In this document: positions 1 to 13,076 of the stretch, piece after piece
How the letters are laid out: the number at the start of each line of letters is the position of its first letter
How positions within the stretch are numbered: the stretch's first letter is position 1
Assembly (NCBI GenBank): GCA_036971715.1
Contig: JAVHJL010000005.1
Location: 620,001 to 684,000 of the forward strand
Source of the DNA: Arthrobotrys musiformis
Taxonomy: Eukaryota > Ascomycota > Orbiliomycetes > Orbiliales > Orbiliaceae
DNA length: 64,000 nt
Reading direction: 5' to 3'
Program-made: the position numbers and the translations under genes
Notes under the pieces: model-generated
What the model was told of the DNA's origin: nothing
The model's database searches: none
Seen by the model: only the letters and a program-made list of their open reading frames with translations

Positions 1-1
1 T

Positions 2-2665
2 CCTGGTACCCGTGGGCTCGGCCAAGATCTAATCCAGCCAGCACCTCCGTTAAAACAAGAGCCGGGGACAAGGCTAGAGGACGACATCAGCCGACTCCAA
101 CCATCATTTGCCACACAGCCATACCAGGACCCTCTTAATAGAATGGCGCTGGCAACTCCTGTGGTGTCTCAGCAAGATATTGCGCCCTCTCGGCCTCTTG
201 CTCCCGGAAGAAGGCCTGGAGCCCCTGGGGGCCGCGGAAGAAAAGCAGCCCAGGTGGATGAAGACGGTGTTGTCATTGCTCCTGTAACTTCCAGCTACTG
301 GTCTGTTCCTGAAACACAGGATTTCCCGCAGCTATTGGCATCATTTGGCACTAATTTCGAGGCTATTGCGGAACATCTCGGCACTAAGACTACTACTATG
401 GTTCGTTTCCCATCCATACCCTTAACACTATAGCTACAGCCGCTAACTATATATTAGGTCAGGAACAACTACCAGAGAGGATGTGAACAGGGCAAAGACT
501 ACCAGAGAATTGCTGAGGAGGCCAATCGTAAGATCGCTATCGGGGAAGTCGTTCCTCCTCCTCCTCCTCCGATCCTCCCGTCGTCTAAGAGGCGATATGA
601 CAACTCGAACTCTCAAGCCAATCGTGCTGCACAAGCACAAGCTGTCGACCCAGACACCGAAATGATTGATCCTGGTGCCAGGAAGCAACCCCAAAGGCTC
701 CCGCCGCAAGGTACAATATTCACGCCAAATAGGACAGTTGCAGTCGGAGCAGAAGCGAGAATCCCTGCCCAGGTACAGTCGAAACCCGGTCCTAAACCTG
801 GAACTTTCAAAGAAACTCGCCCTTCTGCGCGGCCCCCATTTGTTCAGAGTGCCACCGGCATCGAGGATTATAGACCAGTTATCCCGCCGCGAGGCCCAAT
901 AGAGCCCAGCGGGAAAACTCCTGCTCAAGCGATTCAGATCAATGACATGGAGGATGTCTCATCTCGACCGTTTCCCGGCACCCAAGCCAGTCATCAAAGA
1001 ACGATCGACCTTGAATATGAGAGGCGGCAGCGACAGCAAGGAATCCAGCAGGACCCTCGAGTGATGCTACAGCAGCAGCAAGAACATTTGGCGCGTCAGG
1101 AGCAAGCCGCTCAGTCCAATAAGATGGCGCAGCAGCAACCTGCCAGACCGCCGCAAGCAGTTCAGGCTCTTCATGCTCAAGCTCACCCAACCCAGATCGC
1201 CATCCAGGAACAGCCAGTCGCCTCGAGATTCGATCCCAGAGACCCTCGTAGTGACCCTAGAGATCCTCGCCCTCAAGACCAATATAGGCCACAGCCTCAT
1301 CTTCAAGATCTCGTGAAGCAAGAACCAAGAGAAAAGCGAATTAGCAGTGAAAAACTTGTCCCTATGCCCGGGCTGGAAAGACATCCAGTTCCGCATGCAT
1401 TTCAGGAAGACAAGCGACCAAGGTCTCCTCCACTTCAACGACACCATTCGCCTCAGGTTTCGACTCAGGCCGCTCCGCGGGTTCCACCAGAGTCCGTCGT
1501 TTCTAAGATGGTTCTCGGACCGACATATAAAGACGATCGATCACCTTCAAGGATGCCTATGGAACAAGCACAGGCCCAGCCGCATATAATGCACGTTCAA
1601 CAGCAGGCTCAGGCGTCGACTCACAGGAGACACGATTCTGGGAACCACAGTACACCACCAGCGATGCCCCCACAAAACCAACAGCAGCATCTTCGAACAG
1701 CATCTTCGTCGAGACCGCCATACCCCCCATCTCAGCAAACACCACCAAGCGCACCGGCACTACCTCAACAACAACAACAGCCGCAACAACAACCTCCCCC
1801 AGCACCTGCTCCACCAGCCGCTCCACCTAAGTCAACTGGTTTCAGTCTTGCCTCGATACTTAATGGGCCCGAAGAACCATCTCGTCCACCGGCTAGACCC
1901 AGCAATGAGACTTGGTTTGGAAACAGTTCTTCATCTTCATCATACACAGCTCGGGACCCTCCTGCTCCTCAACGGCCCCAGCCAGAGCCTGTCTCCCACT
2001 ATAATTCACCAAGCATCTCAGCAGCTGTCCCCCATGGCGCATTTGGTAGACACTCGCCAACGCCAACAGAGCCCCTCTATCACTCACAGAGACCTCCATC
2101 CTCGGTTCCCCTTTCACAGGGTCCGGTATCTGGTACCATGTTCCAGAAAACGTACCCACCAGCCCAGACGCGCACGCCTCCGCCTCGGTCGACTTCACAC
2201 CCGAATTATCCACCTCAACAACCTCCACCTCACTCTCAGGTTCCCTCCGGTCCTTCTGTTCCGTCATATCACGAACACCCTTCCCGACATCATGCGCCAC
2301 CGCAACGAGACCCCGTGTTGGACCCTAGAGACCGCGATCACTTCGGGCAATATCCTTCCTCTCGCCAACACCAGTTCTCACCACCAAACTATCAAAGTGC
2401 CTACCAGCCTCCCCCTTCATCGCAAGCGCCACCCATCCATCGTGAGCCAATTGAAAGAATTCATCCGGATAGAACCATGCATCAGCAACACCCACATCAT
2501 ATTCAAACACAGCAACCCGGTGGTTACCCCCCCCCGCCCCAACAATACCACCCTAGCCGACCTGGTGAGCAACAAGGCCCGCCATCATTGATGCAACCCA
2601 GTGGATTCTACGATTACCCCACCAGGCCAAGGCAAATGGATAGCCATGAGAGAGGAAATCGCTAA
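2..2665 (+). CDS. Snt1-like SANT-domain protein, 5' partial
   Basis: The frame is open from the left window edge, so the true start lies upstream. Two exons are visible, 2..400 and 458..2665, joined in phase 0 across a 57-base intron with a GCTAAC branch site. The join rebuilds a SANT/Myb-like repeat at about visible residues 97-145, with the three spaced aromatic/hydrophobic positions and the closing TMVRNNYQR motif. Of the 868 visible residues, the roughly 700 after this are disordered and rich in Pro, Gln, His and Ser, with long Q and P runs. This arrangement fits fungal Snt1/SMRT-type proteins, known in yeast as subunits of the Set3 histone deacetylase complex in the nucleus. The family call rests on the SANT repeat and its flank. 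Complex membership is inferred, and other SANT proteins cannot be excluded because the N-terminus is missing. Confidence 0.7.
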
Positions 2666-3476
2666 GAAGAGACGATATGCAAATTGTCAAGGCGCTTTGT
2701 TCATTGTAAATAAAGGCTATAAGTGCCCATTGCTCCCCCTATCCTTGCTTCTTTCGTGTTCATCGTTTCTATCAGTTACCGCTTTATCATTTTTTTTTGA
2801 AATTCACGCTTACGAGGGGTTCGTTTTTTATTGTCATGAAGAATCAATATTCATGATACGGAGTCGAAACGTCTGTATTAGCTCTGCAGTATGATACTCA
2901 TCTCTTTTCCTGCTCTTCTGGTTGTTTTTATTCTTGTACAAGGCTTTAAAGCATTGTCTTTCATGAAAGGCTATATAGTATGCGCTGAAGCTTATCTCAT
3001 CCGCGGGCTTGGCATCGAATAAATGGCATCAGAAATTAATTTTCAAATTCTCAAACTCCATCTAAATATTTATTTAAGTCGCGGGCCATTCGTACGTACT
3101 GCAAATCTCGTTGAATGCGAAGCTACGCCCCGAGAACCCACACACCTAGCCATAACATATAAAGCCCCCGAGTAATCGGCTCTTGAATATTTGTGATCGA
3201 AAAAATCTGGGGCAGGGTGAATGCGCCAAGAAGCATTCACCAGCTTCGCATTGGTGCCTATATGCATTGGCAACGCGATTGTGCCGCCCCGCCACAAGTT
3301 ATTTGACATGCGGCTGACTGAGATTTGGCAAGGTACAAAATGTTGCAGATTCTGGGAGGCTTTATATGTGCGGAGTAGGGCCGTTTTTGATAGCTTTGAA
3401 AGGGTTATTTATCTTTTCTTATAACTCTTCCAAAGATATCCTTTTTTTTGTGGATACGTATATTCATAGAGTCAAG
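2666..3476. other. intergenic spacer, no gene seen
   Basis: AT-rich DNA between two genes on the same strand. It should hold the 3' UTR of the SANT gene and the promoter of the next gene. Short open frames here have no recognisable domain or splice support. Confidence 0.6.
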
Positions 3477-4550
3477 ATGGCGGCGACGTTAATTCGAAGC
3501 TTATCAATACCTTCTTCCTTCACTTTCCTACTATCGTTAACATTGACATGGAAACCCACATATGCCCAAAACTCACAAAACGCAGATGACAGGCTTACCA
3601 TCGCACTGTGGGAAACGACCCAAACATTATCAGCGCTAGGGACATTAACAGCAGCATCCGACTTACCGAAAGATTGTTTCTCGTTAGAAACGACAAGTAC
3701 TGCTGGGGCGTTAGGTTGGTTTCAGGGATGCGATGTTGTGGGTAGGAGATCGTGCTGTCCGGGTGGATATTCGGCTGGTGGGTTTTATTCTGCGACTGAG
3801 TGTCCTGCGGGGTATACGCCTAGGCCGACGGGGTTGGAAACCGTGAGGGGCACGCCTGTGGCGTATACGTTTTCCGTTGATAGGACTGATGGTGGAGTGG
3901 CTTTCTGTTGTCCGACGTGAGTTTATGATATTCCTTTTTTTTTCTCCTATCCATGCATGATATCATATAGTCTTGTGCCGTAGATACAATATATGATATA
4001 TTGCATACTATACATATTATAGAGTAATCTGGCTCCTTGCAAATTGTTCCCAGGATCGAGATGTGCATATTCTAGATTCGAAGTAAGCTTGGCTAAGTTA
4101 AGTTGCTAACATGTTATGAACTTTCATTTCACATCTAGTCCGGACCCAAGAGGCGGGTGGCAGGAGAATGGATTTTTCATGTCTGATGGGATAATGTGCG
4201 ACTGGATTTCAGTCGACGCTCAGGCATCGACCACATTGTATCAGAGAGGAGCAGCGTCTGCGATTGTAATCGTTTCAACTCCGCTTGCGTCATCGTCAAC
4301 ATCAGCTGGTGCTTCCACTTCGAGAAGCACGGGCGAGAGTAGCCCAGCTGAAACGAGCGCTTCCTCAGCTGGCGGGGAAGGGACGAGCTCTGGAGGAGGA
4401 ATGTCGAACGGCGCGATCATTGGCATAGCAGTGGGGGTTGGATTTCCAGTTTTAGCCATTCTAGGTTTTCTGATATATAAGTTTGGCGGTGGTGGGGGCA
4501 AGAAGGAGAATCCTGAAGAAAGCGGCGGAGTTGGGGGTATGATGTATTGA
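3477..4550 (+). CDS. Cys-rich secreted or single-pass membrane protein
   Basis: Two exons, 3477..3916 and 4139..4550, joined in phase 2 across a 222-base intron with GTGAGT donor and GCTAAC branch, giving 283 residues. The start is the ATG that puts a signal peptide first (about residues 1-30, ending near TYAQ). Next is a Cys-rich ectodomain with two CC pairs (RSCCPGGYSAGGF and VAFCCPT). A Ser/Thr-rich stalk of about 60 residues follows, likely O-glycosylated, then one membrane segment near residues 236-260 and a short Gly/Lys/Glu-rich tail. The architecture resembles fungal surface sensors of the Mid2/WSC type, but I do not recognise the ectodomain as WSC. A cell-surface or wall-sensing role is inferred from layout only. 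Confidence 0.75.
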
Positions 4551-7500
4551 TTTTGTCGGTTTCAAGCACTCGGTTTCTTTTTCTTTTCTTTCTCTCGTTT
4601 TTCTTTCTTCTCCAGCTGCATGCATGCAGGGAGCTATGCATTGGCTGGAAGCAATTCCGATCAGGCTGATATTGATTAAGTAATTAAGTCCTGAATACGT
4701 ATGCGTGGATACGATGGGTTACGAGTTTGTATCTGTCGGGTATTATGTTCTTTCGATTTCATATTTAAGTTCATTGTAATAATGGTGTCCTCATATATAT
4801 AACCAAGAGTTCTTGGGAGATACAACTAATATATATCCTGTTAAAACTCAAAACCATCGTGATCATTCACTGAAAAACAGTTCTATCCGTGCGCCTGCAG
4901 CTGCTGCAGATATATGCGCCTGGCGTTTTTCTCAGGTGTGCACATATGCAGGCTGTATGCTCGAGGCACAAGTTTACCAGGTCGACAGAGAGGATGGCAT
5001 TAAAAACATCCATGATGTAGATCATCCGCTTGCGCTCAGGTTCCCTTCTCCTCGTTCCAGCGTCCGTATCATGGAATATATTGGGATCATCAACCGGTAC
5101 GAGAGACGTGGCTGGCTGGTCCATGCACAAGAAATGCAGTGCCGGAGTTCCTATCCAATGGATTCGACAATATAGATGGATGCAACTACGAGGATAAATA
5201 CGCTGGGTAAATTGAAAATATAAAAGTGAGTTCCGGGTAAAGTCGTGCGTTTTAAATGCATGACGATCGAAAAGGACGGGAGTCCCCCATGCGTATGGAT
5301 ACAATATTTTTTGCGTTTCTAATTGCTGTCAAAAGTCCTTTAAAAGTGTAGGTTGGCGAGCTCGAGCTTCTCTGTAAATATTTGACCCGTGTGGCTTTTA
5401 AATTTTCGACATGTGAATGGGAATGTTGAGAGGGTTTCCGTGCCGGTAAACGCAGGTGCAGCTTCCATAAAAATTGTTCAGCTATAGCTGGCACGGACAA
5501 AGGTGCTGCAGGTGCCGTGTTGGTAATCCTTATTAATGTACTCTCTCGATGTTATTATTTGAAAACTATTGATCAATCAGACTATATGCGAGTTATTTCC
5601 CTACATACACATTCTTCGGCTGAAATGATTAGGGTTCCAAGATTGTGGCGGGCTCGGTACGGAGTCTGGAAAGATAGAAAAAGGGCGGATTGTCGACGCA
5701 CGGATCGCAGGCGTTCTTCCTGAAGTTTCCAACGTATCAAATCAAACAAAAACTTGCAAATCAGACAGAAAAACTGGAAGGTTTATGTACGCTCGGTGGG
5801 TCCTTCAGCATAGTAGTGGAGATATATAGATACGCATTCCCTGATGGAAGCGTCTTTTCAGGTGAAAAATGTCCGAGCAATTGTCATTGGTATATGCAGG
5901 GGGTCTCCAAAGACAGTAGTTGAACATCGAGGCCCACAAACTTCGTCCTGTGCACTCTGTAGAAGCTACCCCGCGGAGTTTAATACCATTCATGCACTTC
6001 TATAACTTTATAAGTGTCGAGTCAGGAGACCCTATATTATATTCGAAGTATCAATATTTACCAATATTTGTGTCATAGAATGGGAGGGGAAACAACGGTC
6101 AACGGTACGGAATACGGAATAGGTTACTGTGCCGGCAAGGCTTTTTTATCAAGTTTGACCTCGATTCGCCGGGTAAAAAGAGAGCAAAGAAATCCGGACC
6201 CTCGATTTTAGGCAGGATCAGTCGACACATCGCGCACTGACATCTTAAAAGAAAAGGGATTTCGGGCGCGTATGCACAATAAGAAGTTAATGCACAATGC
6301 ACACACAAATGAGGTTCGAGTAAAGCTGCCGCCAGCTGCAAGTTCTTTGACAGCACTTCCGTCCACAAGTCATGGTTGATGGCTTTTCGGTTCGGCCGTA
6401 GTTCGGTTCATCACAGCTAGTCGAGAAGCTGGCTTTTTGGGCTTTTGATGTGGTATTTGTGCACTGACACTTTGATACATGGTGGCGGATCCCACGCCCA
6501 AAAAAAAATGTTTTAGATATTTTCCCAGCGGTATTGATCGCATTCGCGAAAAGAGAGTTCTGGCCCCCTACCCCCCTTTACCAAACAAAGCTTTACAAGT
6601 TAATGGGAATTCTGTGCCAATCAGCATTTCGGTTTACGAGACTGCCAATCTGCTGGGCATCTAGATTGTGGAAGTGGGCATGGAGCTAGCTAGTTGTAAA
6701 TCTAGACGGCGGCGTTGTTAGTGTGGGGTTTTGTCTGGGGAAGGAATCTGATCAACAACAGCAGTTACACAGGTTAAAGAAACGTGGAGACAGATCAACA
6801 ACACAAGAGTGTTTCGTCAATTTTGGGATGGTCATGTCATGACCTAGAGGCGGGACTGGAGTTGTAGTTTTGCGGTACATGCCGCGCCGTAAATTGCTCG
6901 ACGGACAAGCTGTTTCGCCCCGGAGGAAGCTCCCTTTCAGTACTGACCTAAGTTTACTAGTTGCGAGCTGAATAAACGTTACGTTAGATTGTGTAGGTCC
7001 CGGAACTCGGTTTGGCCCTTATTATTCAGGGTCCCCTTGCATCAGACTAGTCAAATCAGTGCCACGTTTTCTGCGGTTGGAAGTTTCAACTGGGTTCAAG
7101 GGTATCGGATTTGCGTCTTTAAGAAGAGGGTTTTTTTTCAACCGGTCGAAATAAAATGCAACATGGAAAGCCTGATTGACACTAGCATCCATCATATTAC
7201 TATGCCGATGCAATTTGTTTATGCTACCAGTGTACATGTACGTACATATCCACGTAGAAACAGAATCCACACATGTATGTTCTAGCTGTAACAATTTTGA
7301 AATAAATTACAGCTCTATTACCCCGGAATTTGGTGTTCTGCAGTTATGGGGTAGCGCGCAGGCTTGGCTTCTGTGGACACATGATATAATTTCAAATAAG
7401 GATTTGAAAAGTTCCCAAAAGGGTTTTCCAAGAAAAAATCGAATAGAAACCAAGAATATATATATTCTTGTCGTCTAGTATTTTGACTTGGCGAAACGGC

Positions 7501-8611
7501 TGGTAAATCGATCTCGAAACTTTGGCAGAATTCGAGATATAAAATTCTTGCAAGGCACGTGTGACCTTTGTTAGACTTGGCCGTTGGCAATCGTAGTCAT
7601 GAGGGTATCCAGAGAGTTCTCCAGGTAAGCGTCGGTTAACAGAACCCAACATGAAAGCCATGTTGGAAAATACAAGAGCTAAATTCCGAATAGTGGCTCT
7701 TCGTAGTTAGTGCCGCGTTGCATGTAGCTGGATAAACCGCAGTCGCCTATAGAACCTCGTCCAATCTCGTCTGTTCGGAAACATCTTTATATTTACCGGC
7801 TCTCTAGTGCCGATAACAACCTATCGCTTTGTGCTATGCTGACGGGTCCCACAATATCGTGGGGATAGATGGGACCCACAGATGCTGAAATTGTTGAAAG
7901 TGATGCTAGATTCCCAGGATCCCCCAGACCGTCAGTTAAGTATCTAACATAGCTGATACTTGTTCATGCATCATCTCCATTTCTCCCTCCAACGTAGAAG
8001 TGGGTACATATACATATCCTACTGGAGCCTAGGACGGATATGAATATACACCCGCAGCGGGAGATTAGCTAGCCGTATGGTGCTTGAAGCACGCCGTTTT
8101 GACTCCTCCTTTAGTGCTTTAATTTTCTTTCTAAAAAAATTACTCTTGCATGAGATTCTATTGGTTAGGGTTCATAATAATAACCGACAAAGTATATTGG
8201 TAAAAGCATATCGCTAGTAAACCTCCCTCGAAATGGGTATATTCGTACATGTGCGTTGAAAATTAAAAAGAAAAAGAAAATTGTATTAAGCGCTTTTGTT
8301 TTGCGGGCTCGGTATGCTTTAACAGATGCGGTCGTAACTCAGTGAACCAATTAGGGGGGTATTGGATGTTTCTTTTCGCAACAAAGGAAATATTGGGGGG
8401 CGTCAAGAGAATTATATTTGTGATTTTCAAGGGGTTTTGTGTGCGTTTGGATGCATATATGCAAAAAAAGGTTGTTAAACAGCTTCATGAAGAACTCCAA
8501 TCCGAGAGGGGTATCCAGACGCCAATAACCATCAAGTGAGAAGATGAAAAAGTAGACCCAGCTAAACGTACCAACAAATGAAAGTAAAACAAAAGAAAAT
8601 CAATCAATCAA
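4551..8611. other. 4 kb gene-free stretch
   Basis: No open frame here has a recognisable domain or a consistent set of splice sites. All candidates are under about 145 codons and overlap others on the opposite strand. Composition is AT-rich with short A and T runs. I see no terminal repeats, transposase or RNA gene. Confidence 0.55.
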
Positions 8612-10336
8612 CTATTGGCTTCCTATCTTGATTCGATTCCTAGGAATGCTTTCGATAGAAGGCTTCTTCTTGAGGAACCGAAAACCAAAGTGGATGCTAA
8701 TATCTCTCCACATTAGTTTGCAGCTAGCCCACGAAGTTACAAGGTAGATAATAAAATTCCATAGGCCTTGTGCTGGAAGTACTAGAGCGGCCGTAAGGTA
8801 TAGGGCAAACTCTTGTCTTTCGGGATGAATCAAGGCATAGACACGGTTGGTAGAACTCGGGACCTACAATTTTTCGTTGTTAGAATATGAAGGAAAAATA
8901 TCGCCACTGCTATTGGAGGCTCAACATACCCAAGTAATAATGAGACCGATGAAGAAAAGAAAGGCACATCTTGTGTATGCCCATGCAGCTGCATTTGCTC
9001 TCATGGTTTTTCTATTCGCGGCGAGAGCCCTTCGGTTCGAATTTACCGGAACAGCAGGGGCAGCCGTGATTGTTTCAGTTGCTGTTGCTGTCAACGACGG
9101 CTTCTTCGTACTTGAGTTTGAGGTAGTGATCGAGCCGATGGAGTGTGAGCGGCCATGCCCTGGGACTAATTGCTCTTCACCATCACGGTCGCTCTGAGCA
9201 TGTTCGATGTCGGCGACGGATTCGGCTTCATATTCGTTTTCATTTTCCCGAGCACTACTGCCTTGACGTTCACGGGACGTTGCTTCAATCGTTACAGTGT
9301 ATTTGTAAGGCTCGTTTTCACCAGCAAGATAGGTGCATCCAATCGGTTCCGGCTTTTCCGCATGGTCGATGTGAGTAACCGTGGTCATTTGGATAGCCGA
9401 CATAGGAGACCTCCCGGATGGCGCAGCACATGAAGAAAGCTCGGTCTGGCTTGTGGACTGTGTTGGAAGGTGCCCATGTCTCTGGTCGAATCGACGGAGG
9501 TCGGTTCTCATTCGGAAAACTGTTTTCCCGGCTGCAATATACAGGACGAAAGTAATGAGAATAATGACCCTAAATAATTGATTAATAAGCGCAATTCTTC
9601 GAAAAATTTGGCGATACATCATCGGCGACTTACCAGACAGGGCCATAGAAGGTCGCTAACCGCAAGACATCATACTCTTGCGAAATCCAACACCAAAGGG
9701 TAGCATCTCCATATACTGGTCCCTTCCCGGGTGAGCGCACGAAGAGAAAAATAACTCCCGATATCAGGGGTAATCCAAATGAGGCTCCGACGTAGTAAGG
9801 CTCCAATTTCCTCAACTGAGGCGAGCTGAATTTTCGGTTGACGGTCAGATACACATTCAGTGCCATAAACGCTATGAACAAAGCATCGGATTGCAGGAAC
9901 CTATTATATTTGTTAGCATGTGCCGATTCCGTTTTTCCAAGACCCGCTTCCCCGGATTCCCACAAAGCTTACGTTTGAATAAATAATCCCTCTATAGGCG
10001 AAAACGATTGTTAGAATGGCCTGATATATTCATCTCGGTCGAAGGGAACATGCAAGAACGGCTCCACTTACGCATGTTACACAACGCAGAACCTCGCCCA
10101 GCTGCTGGGCCGGCCCTAGCGATCGAAGTTGCAACGGTGCAAAGGATGTTTGCTATTGCGGCGTAAAATGCGAGTCTGTTGATTGGCTTGTGAAATCGTG
10201 GGGACCCCAGGAAAGTGACGATAATGAAGGATGCGCCGATAATTGACAGAACCGAGGACATTCGCTGGACCGCTTCTATGGTCCCAATCTGACTCGGTGT
10301 TAACTGAGGCATTTTGTAGTTTGCCCGTTTGTCCAC
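8612..10336 (-). CDS. cAMP-receptor-like seven-transmembrane GPCR
   Basis: Five exons on the minus strand: 10336..10072, 9973..9991 (19 bases), 9900..9634, 9569..8930 and 8863..8612. All joins keep frame and give 480 residues. Seven hydrophobic segments are visible. They run from TM1 near residues 20-40, through TM5 (VWVIILITFVLYIAAGKTVF), to TM6 and TM7 (LFFIGLIITWVPSSTNRVY and LVLPAQGLWNFIIYLVTSW). A loop of roughly 150 residues separates TM5 and TM6. The conserved WVPSSxNR turn and QGxWNxxIY motif are typical of the fungal cAMP-receptor-like (Dictyostelium CAR, class E) family, which signals through heterotrimeric G proteins at the plasma membrane. The ligand is unknown. The 19-base exon is needed to restore GLFIQTFLQSDALF in TM3. 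A second Met nine codons in could also be the start. Confidence 0.88.
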
Positions 10337-12878
10337 CTAGCTCCCGTTATCGATTTTCTTTTGGTATGGTGCGATTTTTGGAGATTTCGAATTTTTTAAT
10401 TTTTGGATATGCGTTTTCCAATATGTTCCCTATACTGACCTCGAATTTTGGCTTGGCTGAGAGACTGATTTTGATATATCTAAGACCTCAAGGTCTATAT
10501 CCGGTAAAAGGTCGTCTGCAGTGTTCACGAGCTTTGGGACTGTGGGATATTGAAAACCTGCAGCAGGGTAGCGTAATGCCGGCTATCCTCCTAAGAGGGA
10601 GCTCCCGTTGATAATAACCGTGAGCGTCGATGGACGATTGAGGATGATGATGAGAGAATACAGAACCTAATGGTTCCAAGAGAAGGCCCCGGCGAAGAGA
10701 AAGCCTGGAGGTTTTAAAAGAAATGCAGCAAGGGAAAACTTAAAAGCGTCTCGTAGATCCACAAGGGCATTCCTGGTTGTCGCCCCACTACTGTCGTGAG
10801 GGTTGGATCGAGACATCAGGGTATAGATATACTTTTGGGCAAGGTTCTCCATTTTCCTGGGGGACTTGTGCGCATTGTGCAGTGGATTGGGGGAACTCTG
10901 TTAAGTTTGGGCCCCGTATGGGTACAGTACTTTGCCTGCTTGTCCCAGTGCGCAGCATGGCAGCAGTGAGCCATCCATAATCCCACACTCCATCTCTAGC
11001 TCGTACGTATTGCAATATTCACCGGCAAACTGGCCGAAATGACTTCAACAGCTTGCTAATCTGCATGCAAGTCATGCACTCGAAGGAAAGGGCCGGCTAG
11101 CCTCGAAGTTGCTGCCCAGTGCTTTGAAACGAAAGTATCGTGTTGGAAAGGTAAAAATCCCACAAAAGCAAAAAGCTTCCTTAATTCTGAGCTAAAACCG
11201 GCAGCACACCCTCTTCGTGACCGCTGGACGCTGAACGGGAGACAGAAAATGTCCAGACCCCCTCCTCCTAGCGTGCGTGTGGCACCCTTGCACACCCGCT
11301 GCGAAATTCGTAACTTGCACGTTTTTCTGAAGTCACGAATATTCCTTGTACCCTGCCACCACTATTCTCTCGTTGGTATAGATTGCCAAGGGCTCTCGTG
11401 CGCCATGGATAACGAAACGATAGCTGGCTGCAAACTGCAAGAAAACTCACATTTGATTACTACTCCACTCGAGTGCTCAGCCCGTCGACGTCCGAGTTCC
11501 TCATGTGATAAGTGGGGACATACATACTACTATGATTATCCGGGCCGCCTTTCTTTGACAGAACTCTCCTCAAATTCTTCACACATTGCATACACAGTAC
11601 ATACATACATTGGTGGGAGAACATCTGTATAACTTCCTTTTTATTATTGTTCTGTTGACTGCAGCGGCGGAAACACAATTCAGGAAAAATAATTTCAAAA
11701 TGTCATCGAATTGTTGACCCATTGCACCAAGTTGCGCAATTGTGTTCCTTAACTTCACATCCGAATCCCCTTTTGTTTTTTTTTCCGGAACCCCCAAAGG
11801 AGAGGCTAAGCTGCTGTTTCGAAATGGTATGTTGCATACATGCGCCTGTTGTTTCTACTTTTATAATTTACATCGGTTAAGAAGCCGAACCCATTGGCCT
11901 GGTGATGCAAAAGCCGACAGCGACCTTCTGAAATCCCACGCAGAAGCCCGAATGAAACCAGGCTTTTCTGCTCCAAACCGTTCCATGAGCTCCATGAATT
12001 CTAATACAGCTTGTGCGCCCCCTCGTGGGCTGGGATCTTCAAACGGTTACTTATTTTGAACCCTAAGCACTAAAGGTGCAAAACAACCTCGTGGCCCAAT
12101 ATAAATGCCATAAATATCAAATCAGTATGCTGGTTTTGAACGACGCATCAACTCAATGCGCCGGTGCTATAGGGTAGGGGCATAAGAAGGCCGCTAGACA
12201 ATTTTAGTCCAATTTGCGAACCCCCAGGAGAAAGACAAAAATTGCGGTCAAATAAAAATTTAATCCGACCCTTCCATTAATTCCCGTTCTATCGATGCCT
12301 TCTGGGGGGTTGCGGTGTTGGGAGAGAGAGAAGAGGTCTCACTGAGCGGACGCTGTCAGCATGCAAGTGCGGGCGAGGGAGGCTTGTCACCGTCTCGCGT
12401 CCATGACCAGGCGAGAGCTAAGTATATACATCCCAGGAACTTGACAGGTACCTCGCACCAGTTTTAGAACGAATTGAAAACTCTGTATTTTACTAGTATG
12501 ATGTAGATGGATAATCTCCAATTGGCGGATTGACACAATAAGCATTGTATGGGTACAAGTTAGATTGAAGCTATCGTGTTTAATATTGGGAAATCGCTGA
12601 TGGATTAGGGAAGCCAGGGTAGGGGTCGATTGCTTATCACGGAATATCAGAGCCGATTTGAACTCGGGTCAATATCGATATCGGTATCCCCGAGAGAGGA
12701 CTTTGACCCAAAATTATGAGAGGCAAAAAGGTCTTTTGCTAAAGTTCAGCTCGTATAGAGAAATTGCATTTTTAGCTTAGTTAGGGTTTGTACCGATAGA
12801 CATGTGTCGCTAACTAGCCAAGTTTACCCCAGCCTAGAATAATCTCCACTCAAACTCTCTCCGCAAAAATCCTTAGAC

Positions 12879-13076
12879 ATGTCTCCACTTCTCCATGATC
12901 TCTTCTCGTTAGTGTCTCCACCAAAAACATCGAGATCCTGGCCGCAACACAGCGATATTGTGGAAATTTATGGAAAAGCTTGTTCCACCAACCCCAAGGA
13001 TTCTTGCATCTCGGATAGATGGGATTTGATATTGTTCGATGATTTACCCCTAATCCTTTCCCGCCCTGGCAAATAG
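12879..13076 (+). CDS. possible small protein, unrecognised
   Basis: A 65-codon frame beginning MSPLLHDLF and ending LSRPGK. It follows a pyrimidine-leaning leader of the kind seen before fungal starts. It has two Cys and no signal peptide or membrane segment. Nothing in it matches a family I know, and it may be a chance frame in a long gene-poor region. Confidence 0.15.
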   Translation: MSPLLHDLFSLVSPPKTSRSWPQHSDIVEIYGKACSTNPKDSCISDRWDLILFDDLPLILSRPGK

